A stretch of 64,000 nt of DNA from contig CM049317.1 in NCBI GenBank assembly GCA_026874595.1, positions 78,486,288-78,550,287 on the forward strand, written 5' to 3'. The translations under genes and the position numbers were made by a program. Below, in pieces: positions 34,916-48,284 of this stretch. This DNA comes from Sipunculus nudus. Lineage: Eukaryota; Annelida; Sipuncula; Golfingiida; Sipunculidae. The notes beneath the pieces are model-generated. The model was not told where the DNA came from. It worked only from the letters and a program-made list of their open reading frames with translations, and did not search any database. The first letter of the stretch is position 1, and each line of letters begins with the position of its first letter.

Positions 34916-36093
34916 GTAAGCAAGACCAAGCAATGGCATAAAACATAACTGTTCAGCATGGTGTTTCCTGCCATGCTAATGGGAGCTTTAAACATGGATG
35001 ATGCTGGAGTAGGTCTTAGATACTGCACAGATAGGGAGCTCCTCAATCGCAGAAGTCTGTATGCTTTTATGAAAGGCATGACAACCAATATCCGTGACCT
35101 GTCTTTGCTGATGATTGCGCCCTGAATGTATCTTCAGAGTCAGACATGCAGCACACCATGGACCAGTTTTCCTGTGCATGTGACAACTTCAGGCTTACCA
35201 TCAGCATAAAGAAGACTGAAGTGATGCACCAACCAACACCATGAAAGCAATATGATGAACCCTCTATTATGGTGCATAGATCAAGTCTGAAGTGGACAAA
35301 TTCACATATCTGGGAAGCACATTGTTAAAAACAGCAATCATAGATGATGAGGTCAAAAGCAGAGTAGCAAAAGTGAGCACTGCTTTCGGTAGACTCCGCT
35401 CAAACATCTGGGAGCGTAGAGGCAAACATCTCAAAACCAAGATCCAGGTCTACAAGATAGTAGTCATCATTACCCTGCTGTATGGCTGTGAGACATGAAC
35501 TGTCTATGCTAGACATGCCAAACAACTAAAACCATTTCACCTGAACTGCCTCTGTTGACTGATGAACATTAGACGGCAAGACAAAGTTCGAGACAGAGGT
35601 CCTAACACATGCCAACCTCCCATCAATCTACACCATCTTATATCAATCCCAGGTCCAATGGTCAGATCATGTTTGCCGCATGCCAGATAAAGTCTCCCAA
35701 AACTACTCTAGTATGGAGAACTAGAGTCTGGGAAAAGATCCAATCGGAGGTCAGTTGAGGGGCTACAAGGACAGTCTCAAAGCATCACCAAAAAAACTAT
35801 CGATCAACAAAATATGTTGGAAAGGATTCAACAGCGTGGCATGCAGCTGCACTCAGATGTGTAGTAGACACTGAGATAGCATGACTAGTGTTGACCAGAA
35901 GAAAACTTGAGGTCTGCAAGGCAAGGATGGCAACTACCTCAACAGCAACCACTGACAACATGTGGGAGGTTCTTCTTTGCCTGGATTGGCCTGAAAAGTC
36001 ATCTCTGGCCACACAAAGTTAGATCAACTATAAAACCTTGATCATTGTGGTCATCTTCGCAAAGCAATGGAAGAACACCACATCATCACTAGT
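34916..36093 (+). pseudogene. Dead LINE reverse-transcriptase fragment, copy 2
   Basis: Duplicate of the LINE remnant at 29391-30569, carried along by the tandem duplication. The same frameshifts and stops are present (FADDCALN at about 35104, DKFTYLGSTL from 35295, LLYGCET to 35498), so the element was already dead before the duplication. One base is missing relative to copy 1 in the C run near 35619. Confidence 0.85.
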
Positions 36094-38453
36094 GATTGGC
36101 AATGGTCTTGATTGCACCATCTCCAAAATCGCAAAGAATCCTTAAAACCACAATACTGATTACTTCCAATGTTTGCTGGGTTGCTGGCTTGGTATTACCT
36201 TGGACCTACACAAAATGTTATCAAATTCTGTTCATAACATTTTTGGGTGATGTTGCTCACCGACAACCCATGAACATTGATAAAGTTATGATACCTTTAG
36301 CACTTTTTAGAGTTTTAATTAATGTATTACATATATAAACATGAATTAACATGTTAACTGCAAGGTCTGATAAAAAGAGTGAATAAAGAATCAGTTTATG
36401 CACCTAATCAAAGTAGACAGACAGTTATGCTTCAATAACTTTAAAAATTAGATGAAAATATTCATAAACAAAATACATGTATACCAAAATGCAATTAAAA
36501 ATTTGTTGTTCTAACAATTTCTTTTTCAAAATTAATCTAATACAATTCTGATTACTTTCCAGAATTAGAAAAGAATAAATGATAATCAATACAATATCAA
36601 TTACATCACAAGCAATTACAGTAACTTCAAATACTATTACCTTTATACCAAACTGAACTATATATATGTGTGTTATGTGTGTGTTTGTGTGTGTGAATGA
36701 TATTTACATGCCTTAACATAATCTGGACCCCCCCCCTTTCAAAAATAAATAATAATAATCGTAGATCTGCAGCTGTTTTTTCTAAGAGGATGTCAGCCCT
36801 AACCTTCATTTCACTGTCAGGTCTGCAACTGTGTCTCTTCTCCTGTATTAAACTCAGAGGTCTGCGAGTGCTTCATGGCTTGAAAACCATTTTTTTCCAT
36901 ATGGCCAGTGGACTGTGCTTTACAGTGGATTATCCTTCAAGCTCATTCAATCTTGAAGGATTTTAAAGGCTCGTACTGCTGCCTACAAATTATATCATAT
37001 GAAATAAATCATCCATGAAGAATATCTGCCAGATATATATGTACATCCATTCAGTATGTACCTTTCAAGGCCATTATTCATTCTGTAACTTTGAATACTT
37101 AAAGTAGGCAACAATTTATCAAAGATCCAGAAACTCTGACTTGTCCTGTTGCTGCATTTATTCTAAGTTATTATTTTGTGACTATATTGCATTTACCAAA
37201 TTGTTTTATATGTAGTAATCTGATCAGTTACCATATGCAGTGCTGTACAGCAAAGTCATGAAATGCCATTCAGTGGATTTTGAACCATTAAGAAGATTTT
37301 GTATTTCAATGCTTTAAAATTACACTGACACAAATTTCAAAGGCAACATTTACATCTCGAATAAACACATTTGCTCCCTACTATCAAACTGTTGGCTGGG
37401 ATGTGATCAAATTCCGGAGATACTCAGGAGTGCCATGGCCAAAGCTTGGCACACCTGTAGAAAAAAAAAATTAAGCCATATTTTCCAAGCATTAAGAACA
37501 TGATCATAAACTTAGGAAAGGTATGTATTTCAGTATATCAGGTAGACTGAAATAAGGTACTGCTCTTTATTTAGATAAAGTGATGCTTCAGTGGGATCTC
37601 CAAATTAAGTGGAAAATTTCAACCTCCAAAATGAGGAATCATAGTACTGTGAGAATAAATGCACTGGAAAAGCTCATGTGAAAACATGAAAGGCAATTTA
37701 ATAACTATATAAAATTTCAAGGGGTCAAATGATGGAAATATGTGGAATCTTGAATTGTATTTATGATAATCCTTGACGCAACAGTTCAACAAAAAAAATT
37801 GTATTACAGAGTTAATCTGTGTAAAGGGTCAAGTTCAACATTCCAAGGGCATGTCTTTTGAAACATACAAAATAAAATATTTTCATATGTCATGACCAAT
37901 TAATTTGTTTGAGAGTGTAATTACATGGAAACCTTATAATGGGCACATCATGCTGTTACAACCTCGCTATTACAGGCAACTTTCTATCATGGTCACACCT
38001 TTACTATGGACACCTACCTATTTTGGACAGCTCTCTATCATGGACACCTCTCCATTATGACCTTTATTACAGGTAACACTCTATTACAGCCATTACTCTA
38101 TTACATGTACCATGCAGTTAGTTTCTTTATTACAGAAAATAATACATACAATCACTTCTCTATTACAGGCACTTCTCTTGTACAGGTACCAATATCTTAT
38201 GGGCAAAATATATTATACCTAAATAAGTTAAAGTCTTATACCAATATACAATGAAATGACATACACCCCAAAGTTTAATCTCAAATAGCTTTAGCTATTT
38301 TATAGGGAAAAAATGAAAAAAAATGCTTATAAATAAACCTTAACAATTAAAGGTTAGAGGGATTCAAAAGATAATACATTAAAGGGAGTATTATGCTGCC
38401 GATTTTTGGTGAATTCAATGGAAACTCTGAATGCCATCATGTGACCAGAATAA

Positions 38454-38769
38454 GGTGTGCACATAGCCTTTGTTGTTACGTTTCATTTGAATTACAGCTA
38501 ACCGGCCAGGCATCCTATGTGCCCATTCTCTCTGAGCCTGTTGCCTTTTCAGATGGTTACCTGGGCGATGAGCTGTCACACAAAACGAAATGACCAACTT
38601 GGGCTCCGTGTATTCCTCGCTTGGCTTTGTCTTCCAGCACAAGGTCTCATCTGATTGGACAAAAATACAGTGCTCCCCTCTGGTGTAGCAATTCAGGATA
38701 CCAGGTCATAGCAAAGAGCGTTTATGATATAAGTAGAAGGCCTATAGGTAATGCACTGTGTAAAGAGCG
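38454..38769 (-). repeat. Dispersed repeat, copy 3 of 4
   Basis: Tandem-duplicate counterpart of 32928-33243, and inverted-repeat partner of 50175-50490. Confidence 0.75.
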
Positions 38770-39199
38770 TAGGTCTTTTGTAAATTATGTAATTTCTTGA
38801 GCATCTATTTTTGAGCAATTTTTTCTCATATACCTTCAAGAACTGCCAAGGAACTTCCCTTCACCTGCACTGGTTTTAGTACCCATGTATTCCAGGGCTA
38901 GATATATCCTAATCTGAGCTCCAGGATAAAGCTTGCAGCTAAATTCAGTGACAGATATTAAATAGTGCTAGCTACTTATATAAACTCAAAAGATTCACCA
39001 AGTAATTATTTAATCAAGGCTTACAGGCCTTGTGCGAACCCGTGCAATGGGATATACAACATATATAATGCCTCCATGCAGGCCCGTTACTTTTCAAATA
39101 CATGTGTGACATGTACATGTACAATGCAAGTACTGAACATTTTGAAAATGAGTACATGCACCAATTATACAAATGTCAATGCTGAAATACAGACATGGG

Positions 39200-39685
39200 T
39201 GCACAAAAATCATTGTAGGTGGTACCACCTGTCTTGTGAATGAGAAAGCCATCAAAGATAAAGTATGGATATGCAAAATTTCAGGTAGATACTTCAAAGG
39301 ACTCTTCGGCTATGTGCACAGATGCATGTAACAAGTGAAGGTGGCACCACAAGTCTTACAAGTATATAAAAACTATTTAGGTGTATAATTTCAGGCTGAT
39401 ATGTCAAATCATTCCTGAGGATTAAGAAGGAGCATACACTGTAAAAAAATATTGAAGGCAGCGCCAATTGTGTTGCATATAATGAAGCTATCTGAGATGT
39501 ATGCATATGCCCAATTGCAGGCTGATATATCAAAACCCTCATGAAAAATAAGCAGGGACATACACACTGCAAAAGTTATTGTAGGTGTTGTCAATCTTGT
39601 GTACAAAAAAGCCATCAAAGATGCATGAACAAGTCAAAATATCAGGCCAATACATCAAGCTTCTCTTGAGTCAGATGCATTGGGC
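39200..39685 (-). repeat. ~125-bp tandem repeat, four units
   Basis: Units beginning near 39215, 39340, 39455 and 39575 share TTGTAGGTGGTACCAC or AAGGTGGCACCAC, then CTTGTG/CTTACAAG, then TTTCAGG.TGATA..TCAAA. The mirror copy is at about 49259-49745, and a shortened copy lies at 33675-33965. Plus- and minus-strand frames here are repeat-derived. AGGTGGCACCAC words at 2516, 5888 and 6186 suggest older relatives. Confidence 0.65.
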
Positions 39686-39689
39686 TGAC

Positions 39690-40620
39690 CAGGCTTAGGT
39701 AAAAAGAAAGACAGTTGCCCCAAGTGAACCAGATAATGTGCAAGCTGCAGCTATTGCACCGAATGAATTATTGATCTGAATGTGGCTGCAGTGAGGGAAA
39801 TCTTGACCTTTTGCATATCTGATACAGTTGACAGTCTGCAAAAGCTATAAATAGATGCAGATTGAGACCTGGCCTTTTGCCACATCTGAAACAGTTTGCA
39901 GTCTGCTTAGCTATTTATATATACAGAAAAAAATTTGACATGTTGCCAAATTTGTTTCTACATACTAAAAACTTTGGCTAAAATGCTTTTCTTCAAAATT
40001 CATATTGATAAGATTTTTTATATCAAAATGTATAACAACAGATGACAATTGAAAGCAAAATCAGAATACAGATATATTTTATTCAAGGATATATCTTACA
40101 CATAACCAGGATATGCAACTGATTACTCATCTGTGAATGAACTCTTGACCTGTTGGAAAATCTGATACAGTTGGCAGTCTGCCAAAGCTATAAACAAATC
40201 CAGGCTGAAATGGCAAGCTAATTTTCCATATAAACACAATCTTGGCAAGTTGCCAATTCTGTTTATATATACTGAAAGACTTTGGCTGCAATGCTTTTTT
40301 CAAGCTAAATATTTAACAGATGCCTATTGAAAGCAAAATATGAAATCAGAATACATATATGTTTTACTCAAGGATTAACCTACACATTAGCTGGATATGG
40401 AGCTAATCATTGTCTGCACAGCTCTGCTTATAAACTTTGTTAGTATAAAAAACTACTAGCTTTATTTACCAAAGTATCTCATAGTCCTATCATTGTTAAG
40501 GTCAAATAAATCTGCCAAAAATAATTTCCCTAACCTTGAACAAAGGCCACCACTGAATAATTGTGTTATGCAATGTAAAAGAAGCTATTACAAAAGTTTT
40601 GCAGAAGGAACTATTGCAGC
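39690..40620. repeat. Palindrome-arm segment with internal ~320-bp duplication
   Basis: Words such as TCTGATACAGTTG.CAGTCTGC, AAAGCTATAAA and AACTTTGGCT recur in two blocks (about 39790-40110 and 40140-40400). A short 35-bp unit with CAGACTGCCAACT is the one present once more in the right arm. No coding signal is seen. The mirror copy is at about 48289-49255. Confidence 0.55.
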
Positions 40621-40624
40621 TCAC

Positions 40625-43600
40625 AGTTTATAATAGGCTAAAGATTAAAGTCATCACACTTTATCAAAGGTGTTGGTACTAGCCTAACCCTTAAAAGGCT
40701 CAGGTCATCACACTGACTGTCACAGTAAAATGTGCTTGTCACAAAGGTATGGGTACAAACCCTAACCCTTGAAAGACAAGTCATCACACTTGTCATAGTA
40801 AAATGTGCTTGTAACAGAGGTGAGAGTTTAACACAAAGCCTTGAAAGACAACAGGCCATCACACTATATCAAACAACAAGTCATCACACTTAATTAAAGT
40901 AAAGGGTCCTTGTCATAGAGGTATAGGGTATAACCCTAGGCCTTGAAAGACAACAAGTCATCACACTATATCGAATCAAGGAAAACAAGTCATGACACTT
41001 TAACAAAGTAAAGGGTGCTTGTCATTGAGATATTGGTACTAACCCTAACCCTGCAAAAACAAGAAATCATCACACTTGTCAGAAAATGTGCTTGTCAAAG
41101 AGATATTGGGTATAACCCTAAGCCTTGAAAGACAACAAGTCATCACACTATATCAATGTAAAGACAACAAGTCATCACACTTTATCAAAGTAAAGGGTGC
41201 TTGTCACAGAGGTATTGGTACTAAACTTGACCCTTCAAAGACAACAAGGCATCACACTTGTCAAAGTATAATGTGCTTGTCAAAGAGTTATGGAAGTAAC
41301 CTTAAGAACTGAAAGAAAACAAGTCATGACACTTTACGAAACTGAAGAGTGCTTGTCTATGAGGTATGGGGTAAAACCCTACGCCCTGAAATACAAGTCA
41401 TCCCATTTGTCAAAGTAAATGGTGCTTGTCACAAAAGTATGGGTATTTACCCTAACCTGTGAAAGACATCAAGTCATCAAAGTAAAATGTGCTTGTCACA
41501 GAGAAGGAAACAAAATCTTTACCCTTGAAAGAGAACATATCATCACAGAAAAAAATGTGCTTGTCACAGAGGTACGAGAACAAACCCTTACACTTGAAAG
41601 AGAACATGTTATCACACTTTATCAAAGTAAAGATGACAAGTCATCTCACTTTTCACAGTAAAAGGTGCTTGTCACAGAGGTATGGTAGAAACCCTTGAAA
41701 GATAATTCACCACACTTGACACAGTAAAGGGTGCTTGTCACAGAGGTATGGGTACAAACCCTAACCCTTGAAAAACAACAAGTCATCACACTTGTCCAAC
41801 TAAAATGTGCTTGTCACAGCGTGAATGGCACTAACCCTTAACCCTAAAAGACAACAAGTCATCAATAATATGACAGTATATAGTTTCTGTCACAGACCTA
41901 TGAAAGACAACAAGTCACCATAATTGTAACAATAAAAGGTGCTTATCACTGAGTTATGGTACTAACCCTAGCTCTCTATTAAATAATCTATCACACTTAT
42001 GTCAGTCAAATGTGCTTGTCACAGAGGAATGGGTACTTTCCCTAACCCTCCAAAGACAACTTGTCATCCCACTTGTCTCTGTCAAATGTGCTTGTCACAC
42101 AAGTATGGGTACTAACTCTAACCCTCCAAAGACAACTTGTCATTACCCTTTTCACTGTAAAATATGCTTGTCAAGGAGGTATGCATGGTTAATAATCCCA
42201 ACCTTTGAAAGTCAACAGGTCATCAAACTTGTCATAGTACAAAGTGCTTGTCACAGTGAGATTGGTACTAGCCCTTAACCCTGAAAGACAACAAGTCATT
42301 AAAATTATGACAGTAAAAAGTGTCTGTCACATATGTAACTGAACTAACCCCAACCCTAGAAAGTCAAAATGTCAGCACAATTGTCACAGTTTATTTGCTT
42401 TTCACATTAGCTTGTACTAACCCAAACCCTTGCAAGAAAAAACAAGTCAACACATTTGTCACAGTAAAAGGTGGTTGTCACAGAGGTATGGGTACTAACC
42501 CTTACCCTTCAAAGACAACAAGTCTTCAAAATTATAACAGTAAATAGTCTTGCCACAGATGTATTGGAACTAACCCTAACCATAGAAAGACAATAAGTCA
42601 GCTCACTTGTTGCGGTAAAAGGTGCTTGTCACAGAGGTATGGGTACTTACCCTAACCCTGACAGACAACAAGTCTTCAAAATTATGACAGTAAATAGTCT
42701 CATCACAGGTGTTTTGGAACAAACCCTAACCCTCGAAAGCAAATAAGTCAGTTGTCACATTATATTTGCTTGTCACAGAGGTATGGGTACTAACCCCAAC
42801 CCTTGAAAAACAACAAGTCATCACACTTGTCATAGTAAAGTTGGTTGTCATAGAGGGATTGGTACAAACCTTAAACCCTGAAAGACAACAAGAATTCAAA
42901 ATTATGACAGTAAAGTGTGCTTGTCACAGAGGTATTAGACTGTCATGGTATTGGTGCTTGTCACAGAGGTACATGTACTAACCCTAGCCCTTAAAAGACA
43001 ACAAGTCAGCTCACTTGTTGCGGTAAAAGGTGCTTGTCACAGAGGTATGGGTACTTACCCTAACCCTGACAGACAACAAGTCTTCAAAATTATGACAGTA
43101 AATTGTCTCATCACAGGTGTTTTGGAACAAACCCTAACCCTCGAAAGCAAATAAGTCAGTTGTCACATTATATTTGCTTGTCACAGAGGTATGGGTACTA
43201 ACCCCAACCCTTGAAAAACAACACGTCATCACACTTGTCATAGTAAAGTTGGTTGTCATAGAGGGATTGGTACAAACCTTAAACCCTGAAAGACAACAAG
43301 TATTCAAAATTATGACAGTAAAGTGTGCTTGTCACAGAGGTATTAGACTGTCATGGTATTGGTGCTTGTCACAGAGGTACATGTACTAACCCTAGCCCTT
43401 AAAAGACAACAAGTCACCACACTTGTAACAATGAAAGGTGCTTGTCACTGAGTTATTGTTCTAACCCTTCCTCTTCAAAAATATTTCATCACACTTATGT
43501 CTGTCAAATGTGCTTATCACAATGGTATGGGTACTAACTAACCCTCCAAAGGCAACTTGTCATCACACTTGTCTCAGTAAAAGCAGCTTGTAACAGAGGG

Positions 43601-43770
43601 ATCGGTACTAACCCTAATCCTTGAAAGACAACAAGCCATCACACTTTTCCCAGTAAAAGATGCTTGTCTCAGAGGTATGGTACTGATCCAAACTCTTTAA
43701 AAATTAATCATCATACTTGTCACAGTAAAAGGTGCTTGTCACAGAAATATGGGAACTAACCGTAGTCATA
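40625..43770. repeat. 76-bp satellite array in left arm, about 40 units
   Basis: The monomer contains GTGCTTGTCACAGAGGTATG, GGTACTAACCCTAACCCTTG, AAAGACAACAAGTCATCACA and CTTGTCACAGTAAAAG. Units are fairly diverged. A larger block recurs (42740-43000 and 43150-43400, offset about 408 bp). CCCTAACCC-like text occupies a fixed place in most units. Short frames are artefacts. Confidence 0.9.
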
Positions 43771-44227
43771 ACACAAAAACAAAAGACAACAACTCCTCAC
43801 TTCTCAAGTTATGCTCTATAAGCAACAGTTACACTCATCCCAACTAATCGCTATGTATACTAACTGCTGCAAGAAACAACGATTGCCCATCAGGTTTGGC
43901 CACCGGACAGTGCAGTCTCTGAGGTAATTCTCCTGTGTAATACTTTACTAATCCCATTGTAGGTATCACCAGCACAATAGGATGTTCTTAGGGGTGCCCG
44001 TCAATTTGCACCGTGGTCAACAATGTTTGGTGGCACAGATTTTTTCAACAGCCCCTCCCTGTTGGAATACATGTTGCAATTGTCACCTTTCTAGAGAGCC
44101 CCTATACTTACTGGCTGGTATGGCCTGAGGTCAGATATCCCCAACTGTTTGGATATTTCCTCTTGCAGTGCCAAAAGAGCTTGCCACTGGTGAACCAATG
44201 TTTGATTACACGCCAATCATAATTTCT
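43771..44227 (+). other. Inner end of left arm, exon-like but unassigned
   Basis: The arm end beside the loop is not satellite. A segment ending CAGTCTCTGAG|GTAATTC (about 43924) and an AG (TCCCATTGTAG, about 43964) resemble splice sites. A 69-codon plus-strand frame at 44013-44222 begins MVNNVWWHRFFQQPLPVG. I do not recognise it. The mirror frame at 44660-44896 on the minus strand differs by one Gly/Glu and by extension into the loop. Confidence 0.3.
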
Positions 44228-44681
44228 TTTACCAGCTCTGCAGGGTGCAGGCATCTAATCATTGTTTACATACTGAGCCAATCATATACCTTTCCCAGGG
44301 CAAACTGACTAGGTGTATGGCAGCTTGCCAAACTTTAAGAATCCTGTATTTCTCATAGCCTGTGAGTGGAAGGTCATTGGGAAGTCACATGCTGTGTTCA
44401 GAGCTATATAGATTGGAGCAAGTATAAATCAGAGCATGTATATAATAGGACTGGATACTGCCTACAAATTTAGTACTGCAATATACTGTGATATCTGATA
44501 GCGGACTGCAACATTTACATTATATTAAATTACCAGGAAATAAGTGTGTTTTCTGTATATATATATTATTATTTTTATTACAAAATAATCCCGAAAACTT
44601 ATTTTTATTAGTTATTCTTTTTATCTTTATTTCCCATGGCTCACTGCAGGGATTCAATATTACAAATATATTTGAGGTGGC
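44228..44681. other. Loop (spacer) of the palindrome
   Basis: 454 bp with no self-complementarity to the arms. It includes an AT-rich stretch with TATATATATATTATTATTTT (44560s). The arms end with imperfect pairing for the last 8 bases (AATTTCT retained). No gene or mobile-element end is recognised. Confidence 0.6.
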
Positions 44682-45138
44682 AGAAATTTTGATTGGCGTG
44701 TAATCAAACATTGGTTCACCAGTGGCAAGCTCTTTTGGCACTGCAAGAGGAAATATTCAAACAGTTGGGGATATCTGACCTCAGGCCATACCAGCCAGTA
44801 AGTATAGGGGCTCTCTAGAAAGGTGACAATTGCAACATGTATTCCAACAGGGAGGGGCTGTTGAAAAAATCTGTGCCACCAAACATTGTTGACCACGGTG
44901 CAAATTGACGGGCACCCCTAAGAACATCCTATTGTGCTGGTGATACCTACAATGGGATTAGTAAAGTATTACACAGGAGAATTACCTCAGAGACTGCACT
45001 GTCCGGTGGCCAAACCTGATGGGCAATCGTTGTTTCTTGCAGCAGTTAGTATACATAGCGATTAGTTGGGATGAGTGTAACTGTTGCTTATAGAGCATAA
45101 CTTGAGAAGTGAGGAGTTGTTGTCTTTTGTTTTAGTGT

Positions 45139-48100
45139 TATGACTACGGTTAGTTCCCATATTTCTGTGACAAGCACCTTTTACTGTGACAAGTATGATG
45201 ATTAATTTTTAAAGAGTTTGGATCAGTACCATACCTCTGAGACAAGCATCTTTTACTGGGAAAAGTGTGATGGCTTGTTGTCTTTCAAGGATTAGGGTTA
45301 GTACCGATCCCTCTGTTACAAGCTGCTTTTACTGAGACAAGTGTGATGACAAGTTGCCTTTGGAGGGTTAGTTAGTACCCATACCATTGTGATAAGCACA
45401 TTTGACAGACATAAGTGTGATGAAATATTTTTGAAGAGGAAGGGTTAGAACAATAACTCAGTGACAAGCACCTTTCATTGTTACAAGTGTGGTGACTTGT
45501 TGTCTTTTAAGGGCTAGGGTTAGTACATGTACCTCTGTGACAAGCACCAATACCATGACAGTCTAATACCTCTGTGACAAGCACACTTTACTGTCATAAT
45601 TTTGAATACTTGTTGTCTTTCAGGGTTTAAGGTTTGTACCAATCCCTCTATGACAACCAACTTTACTATGACAAGTGTGATGACGTGTTGTTTTTCAAGG
45701 GTTACGGTTAGTACCCATACCTCTGTGACAAGCAAATATAATGTGACAACTGACTTATTTGCTTTCGAGGGTTAGGGTTTGTTCCAAAACACCTGTGATG
45801 AGACTATTTACTGTCATAATTTTGAAGACTTGTTGTCTGTCAGGGTTAGGGTAAGTACCCATACCTCTGTGACAAGCACCTTTTACCGCAACAAGTGAGC
45901 TGACTTGTTGTCTTTTAAGGGCTAGGGTTAGTACATGTACCTCTGTGACAAGCACCAATACCATGACAGTCTAATACCTCTGTGACAAGCACACTTTACT
46001 GTCATAATTTTGAATTCTTGTTGTCTTTCAGGGTTTAAGGTTTGTACCAATCCCTCTATGACAACCAACTTTTCTATGACAAGTGTGATGACGTGTTGTT
46101 TTTCAAGGGTTGGGGTTAGTACCCATACCTCTGTGACAAGCAAATATAATGTGACAACTGACTTATTTGCTTTCGAGGGTTAGGGTTTGTTCCAAAACAC
46201 CTGTGATGAGACTATTTACTGTCATAATTTTGAAGACTTGTTGTCTGTCAGGGTTAGGGTAAGTACCCATACCTCTGTGACAAGCACCTTTTACCGCAAC
46301 AAGTGAGCTGACTTATTGTCTTTCTATGGTTAGGGTTAGTTCCAATACATCTGTGGCAAGACTATTTACTGTTATAATTTTGAAGACTTGTTGTCTTTGA
46401 AGGGTAAGGGTTAGTACCCATACCTCTGTGACAACCACCTTTTACTGTGACAAATGTGTTGACTTGTTTTTTCTTGCAAGGGTTTGGGTTAGTACAAGCT
46501 AATGTGAAAAGCAAATAAACTGTGACAATTGTGCTGACATTTTGACTTTCTAGGGTTGGGGTTAGTTCAGTTACATATGTGACAGACACTTTTTACTGTC
46601 ATAATTTTAATGACTTGTTGTCTTTCAGGGTTAAGGGCTAGTACCAATCTCACTGTGACAAGCACTTTGTACTATGACAAGTTTGATGACCTGTTGACTT
46701 TCAAAGGTTGGGATTATTAACCATGCATACCTCCTTGACAAGCATATTTTACAGTGAAAAGGGTAATGACAAGTTGTCTTTGGAGGGTTAGAGTTAGTAC
46801 CCATACTTGTGTGACAAGCACATTTGACAGAGACAAGTGGGATGACAAGTTGTCTTTGGAGGGTTAGGGAAAGTACCCATTCCTCTGTGACAAGCACATT
46901 TGACTGACATAAGTGTGATAGATTATTTAATAGAGAGCTAGGGTTAGTACCATAACTCAGTGATAAGCACCTTTTATTGTTACAATTATGGTGACTTGTT
47001 GTCTTTCATAGGTCTGTGACAGAAACTATATACTGTCATATTATTGATGACTTGTTGTCTTTTAGGGTTAAGGGTTAGTGCCATTCACGCTGTGACAAGC
47101 ACATTTTAGTTGGACAAGTGTGATGACTTGTTGTTTTTCAAGGGTTAGGGTTTGTACCCATACCTCTGTGACAAGCACCCTTTACTGTGTCAAGTGTGGT
47201 GAATTATCTTTCAAGGGTTTCTACCATACCTCTGTGACAAGCACCTTTTACTGTGAAAAGTGAGATGACTTGTCATCTTTACTTTGATAAAGTGTGATAA
47301 CATGTTCTCTTTCAAGTGTAAGGGTTTGTTCTCGTACCTCTGTGACAAGCACATTTTTTTCTGTGATGATATGTTCTCTTTCAAGGGTAAAGATTTTGTT
47401 TCCTTCTCTGTGACAAGCACATTTTACTTTGATGACTTGATGTCTTTCACAGGTTAGGGTAAATACCCATACTTTTGTGACAAGCACCATTTACTTTGAC
47501 AAATGGGATGACTTGTATTTCAGGGCGTAGGGTTTTACCCCATACCTCATAGACAAGCACTCTTCAGTTTCGTAAAGTGTCATGACTTGTTTTCTTTCAG
47601 TTCTTAAGGTTACTTCCATAACTCTTTGACAAGCACATTACACTTTGACAAGTGTGATGCCTTGTTGTCTTTGAAGGGTCAAGTTTAGTACCAATACCTC
47701 TGTGACAAGCACCCTTTACTTTGATAAAGTGTGATGACTTGTTGTCTTTACATTGATATAGTGTGATGACTTGTTGTCTTTCAAGGCTTAGGGTTATACC
47801 CAATATCTCTTTGACAAGCACATTTTCTGACAAGTGTGATGATTTCTTGTTTTTGCAGGGTTAGGGTTAGTACCAATATCTCAATGACAAGCACCCTTTA
47901 CTTTGTTAAAGTGTCATGACTTGTTTTCCTTGATTCGATATAGTGTGATGACTTGTTGTCTTTCAAGGCCTAGGGTTATACCCTATACCTCTATGACAAG
48001 GACCCTTTACTTTAATTAAGTGTGATGACTTGTTGTTTGATATAGTGTGATGGCCTGTTGTCTTTCAAGGCTTTGTGTTAAACTCTCACCTCTGTTACAA

Positions 48101-48284
48101 GCACATTTTACTATGACAAGTGTGATGACTTGTCTTTCAAGGGTTAGGGTTTGTACCCATACCTTTGTGACAAGCACATTTTACTGTGACAGTCAGTGTG
48201 ATGACCTGAGCCTTTTAAGGGTTAGGCTAGTACCAACACCTTTGATAAAGTGTGATGACTTTAATCTTTAGCCTATTATAAACT
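45139..48284. repeat. 76-bp satellite array in right arm
   Basis: Mirror of 40625-43770, so telomere-like words appear here as GGGTTAGGGTTAG on the plus strand. Arm-specific differences are single bases by eye. Confidence 0.9.

Larger units (their letters stand above)
33975..39490 (+). repeat. Tandem duplication, copy 2 (5.5-kb unit)
   Basis: Near-identical to 28450-33965. Differences by eye include AGCTACTTATA (38970s) against AGCTAATTATA in copy 1, a one-base indel at the C run near 36729, and TTTAGATAAAG (37572) against TTTAGAAAAG. Its distal part, 36521-39490, is also in the left palindrome arm, and the right arm carries copy-2 rather than copy-1 variants. Confidence 0.95.
36521..44227 (+). 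repeat. Left arm of giant inverted repeat (palindrome)
   Basis: The arm matches the reverse complement of 44682-52425. Paired coordinates sum to 88909 near the loop and 88944-88946 farther out. The step is a 35-bp indel: the right arm has 35 extra bases at 48696-48730, opposite 40213/40214. A few substitutions are visible (for example G/A at 44151 and a two-base change opposite 50436). The outer end lies inside tandem copy 2, with no sequence landmark on this side. Confidence 0.95.

Noticed and set aside
42012-47420. Pairs of 70-90-codon frames mirrored on both arms as conserved genes
   Set aside because: Conservation is due to the inverted duplication, and the frames are repeats of the 76-bp satellite (CHRG.GT..NP-type text).
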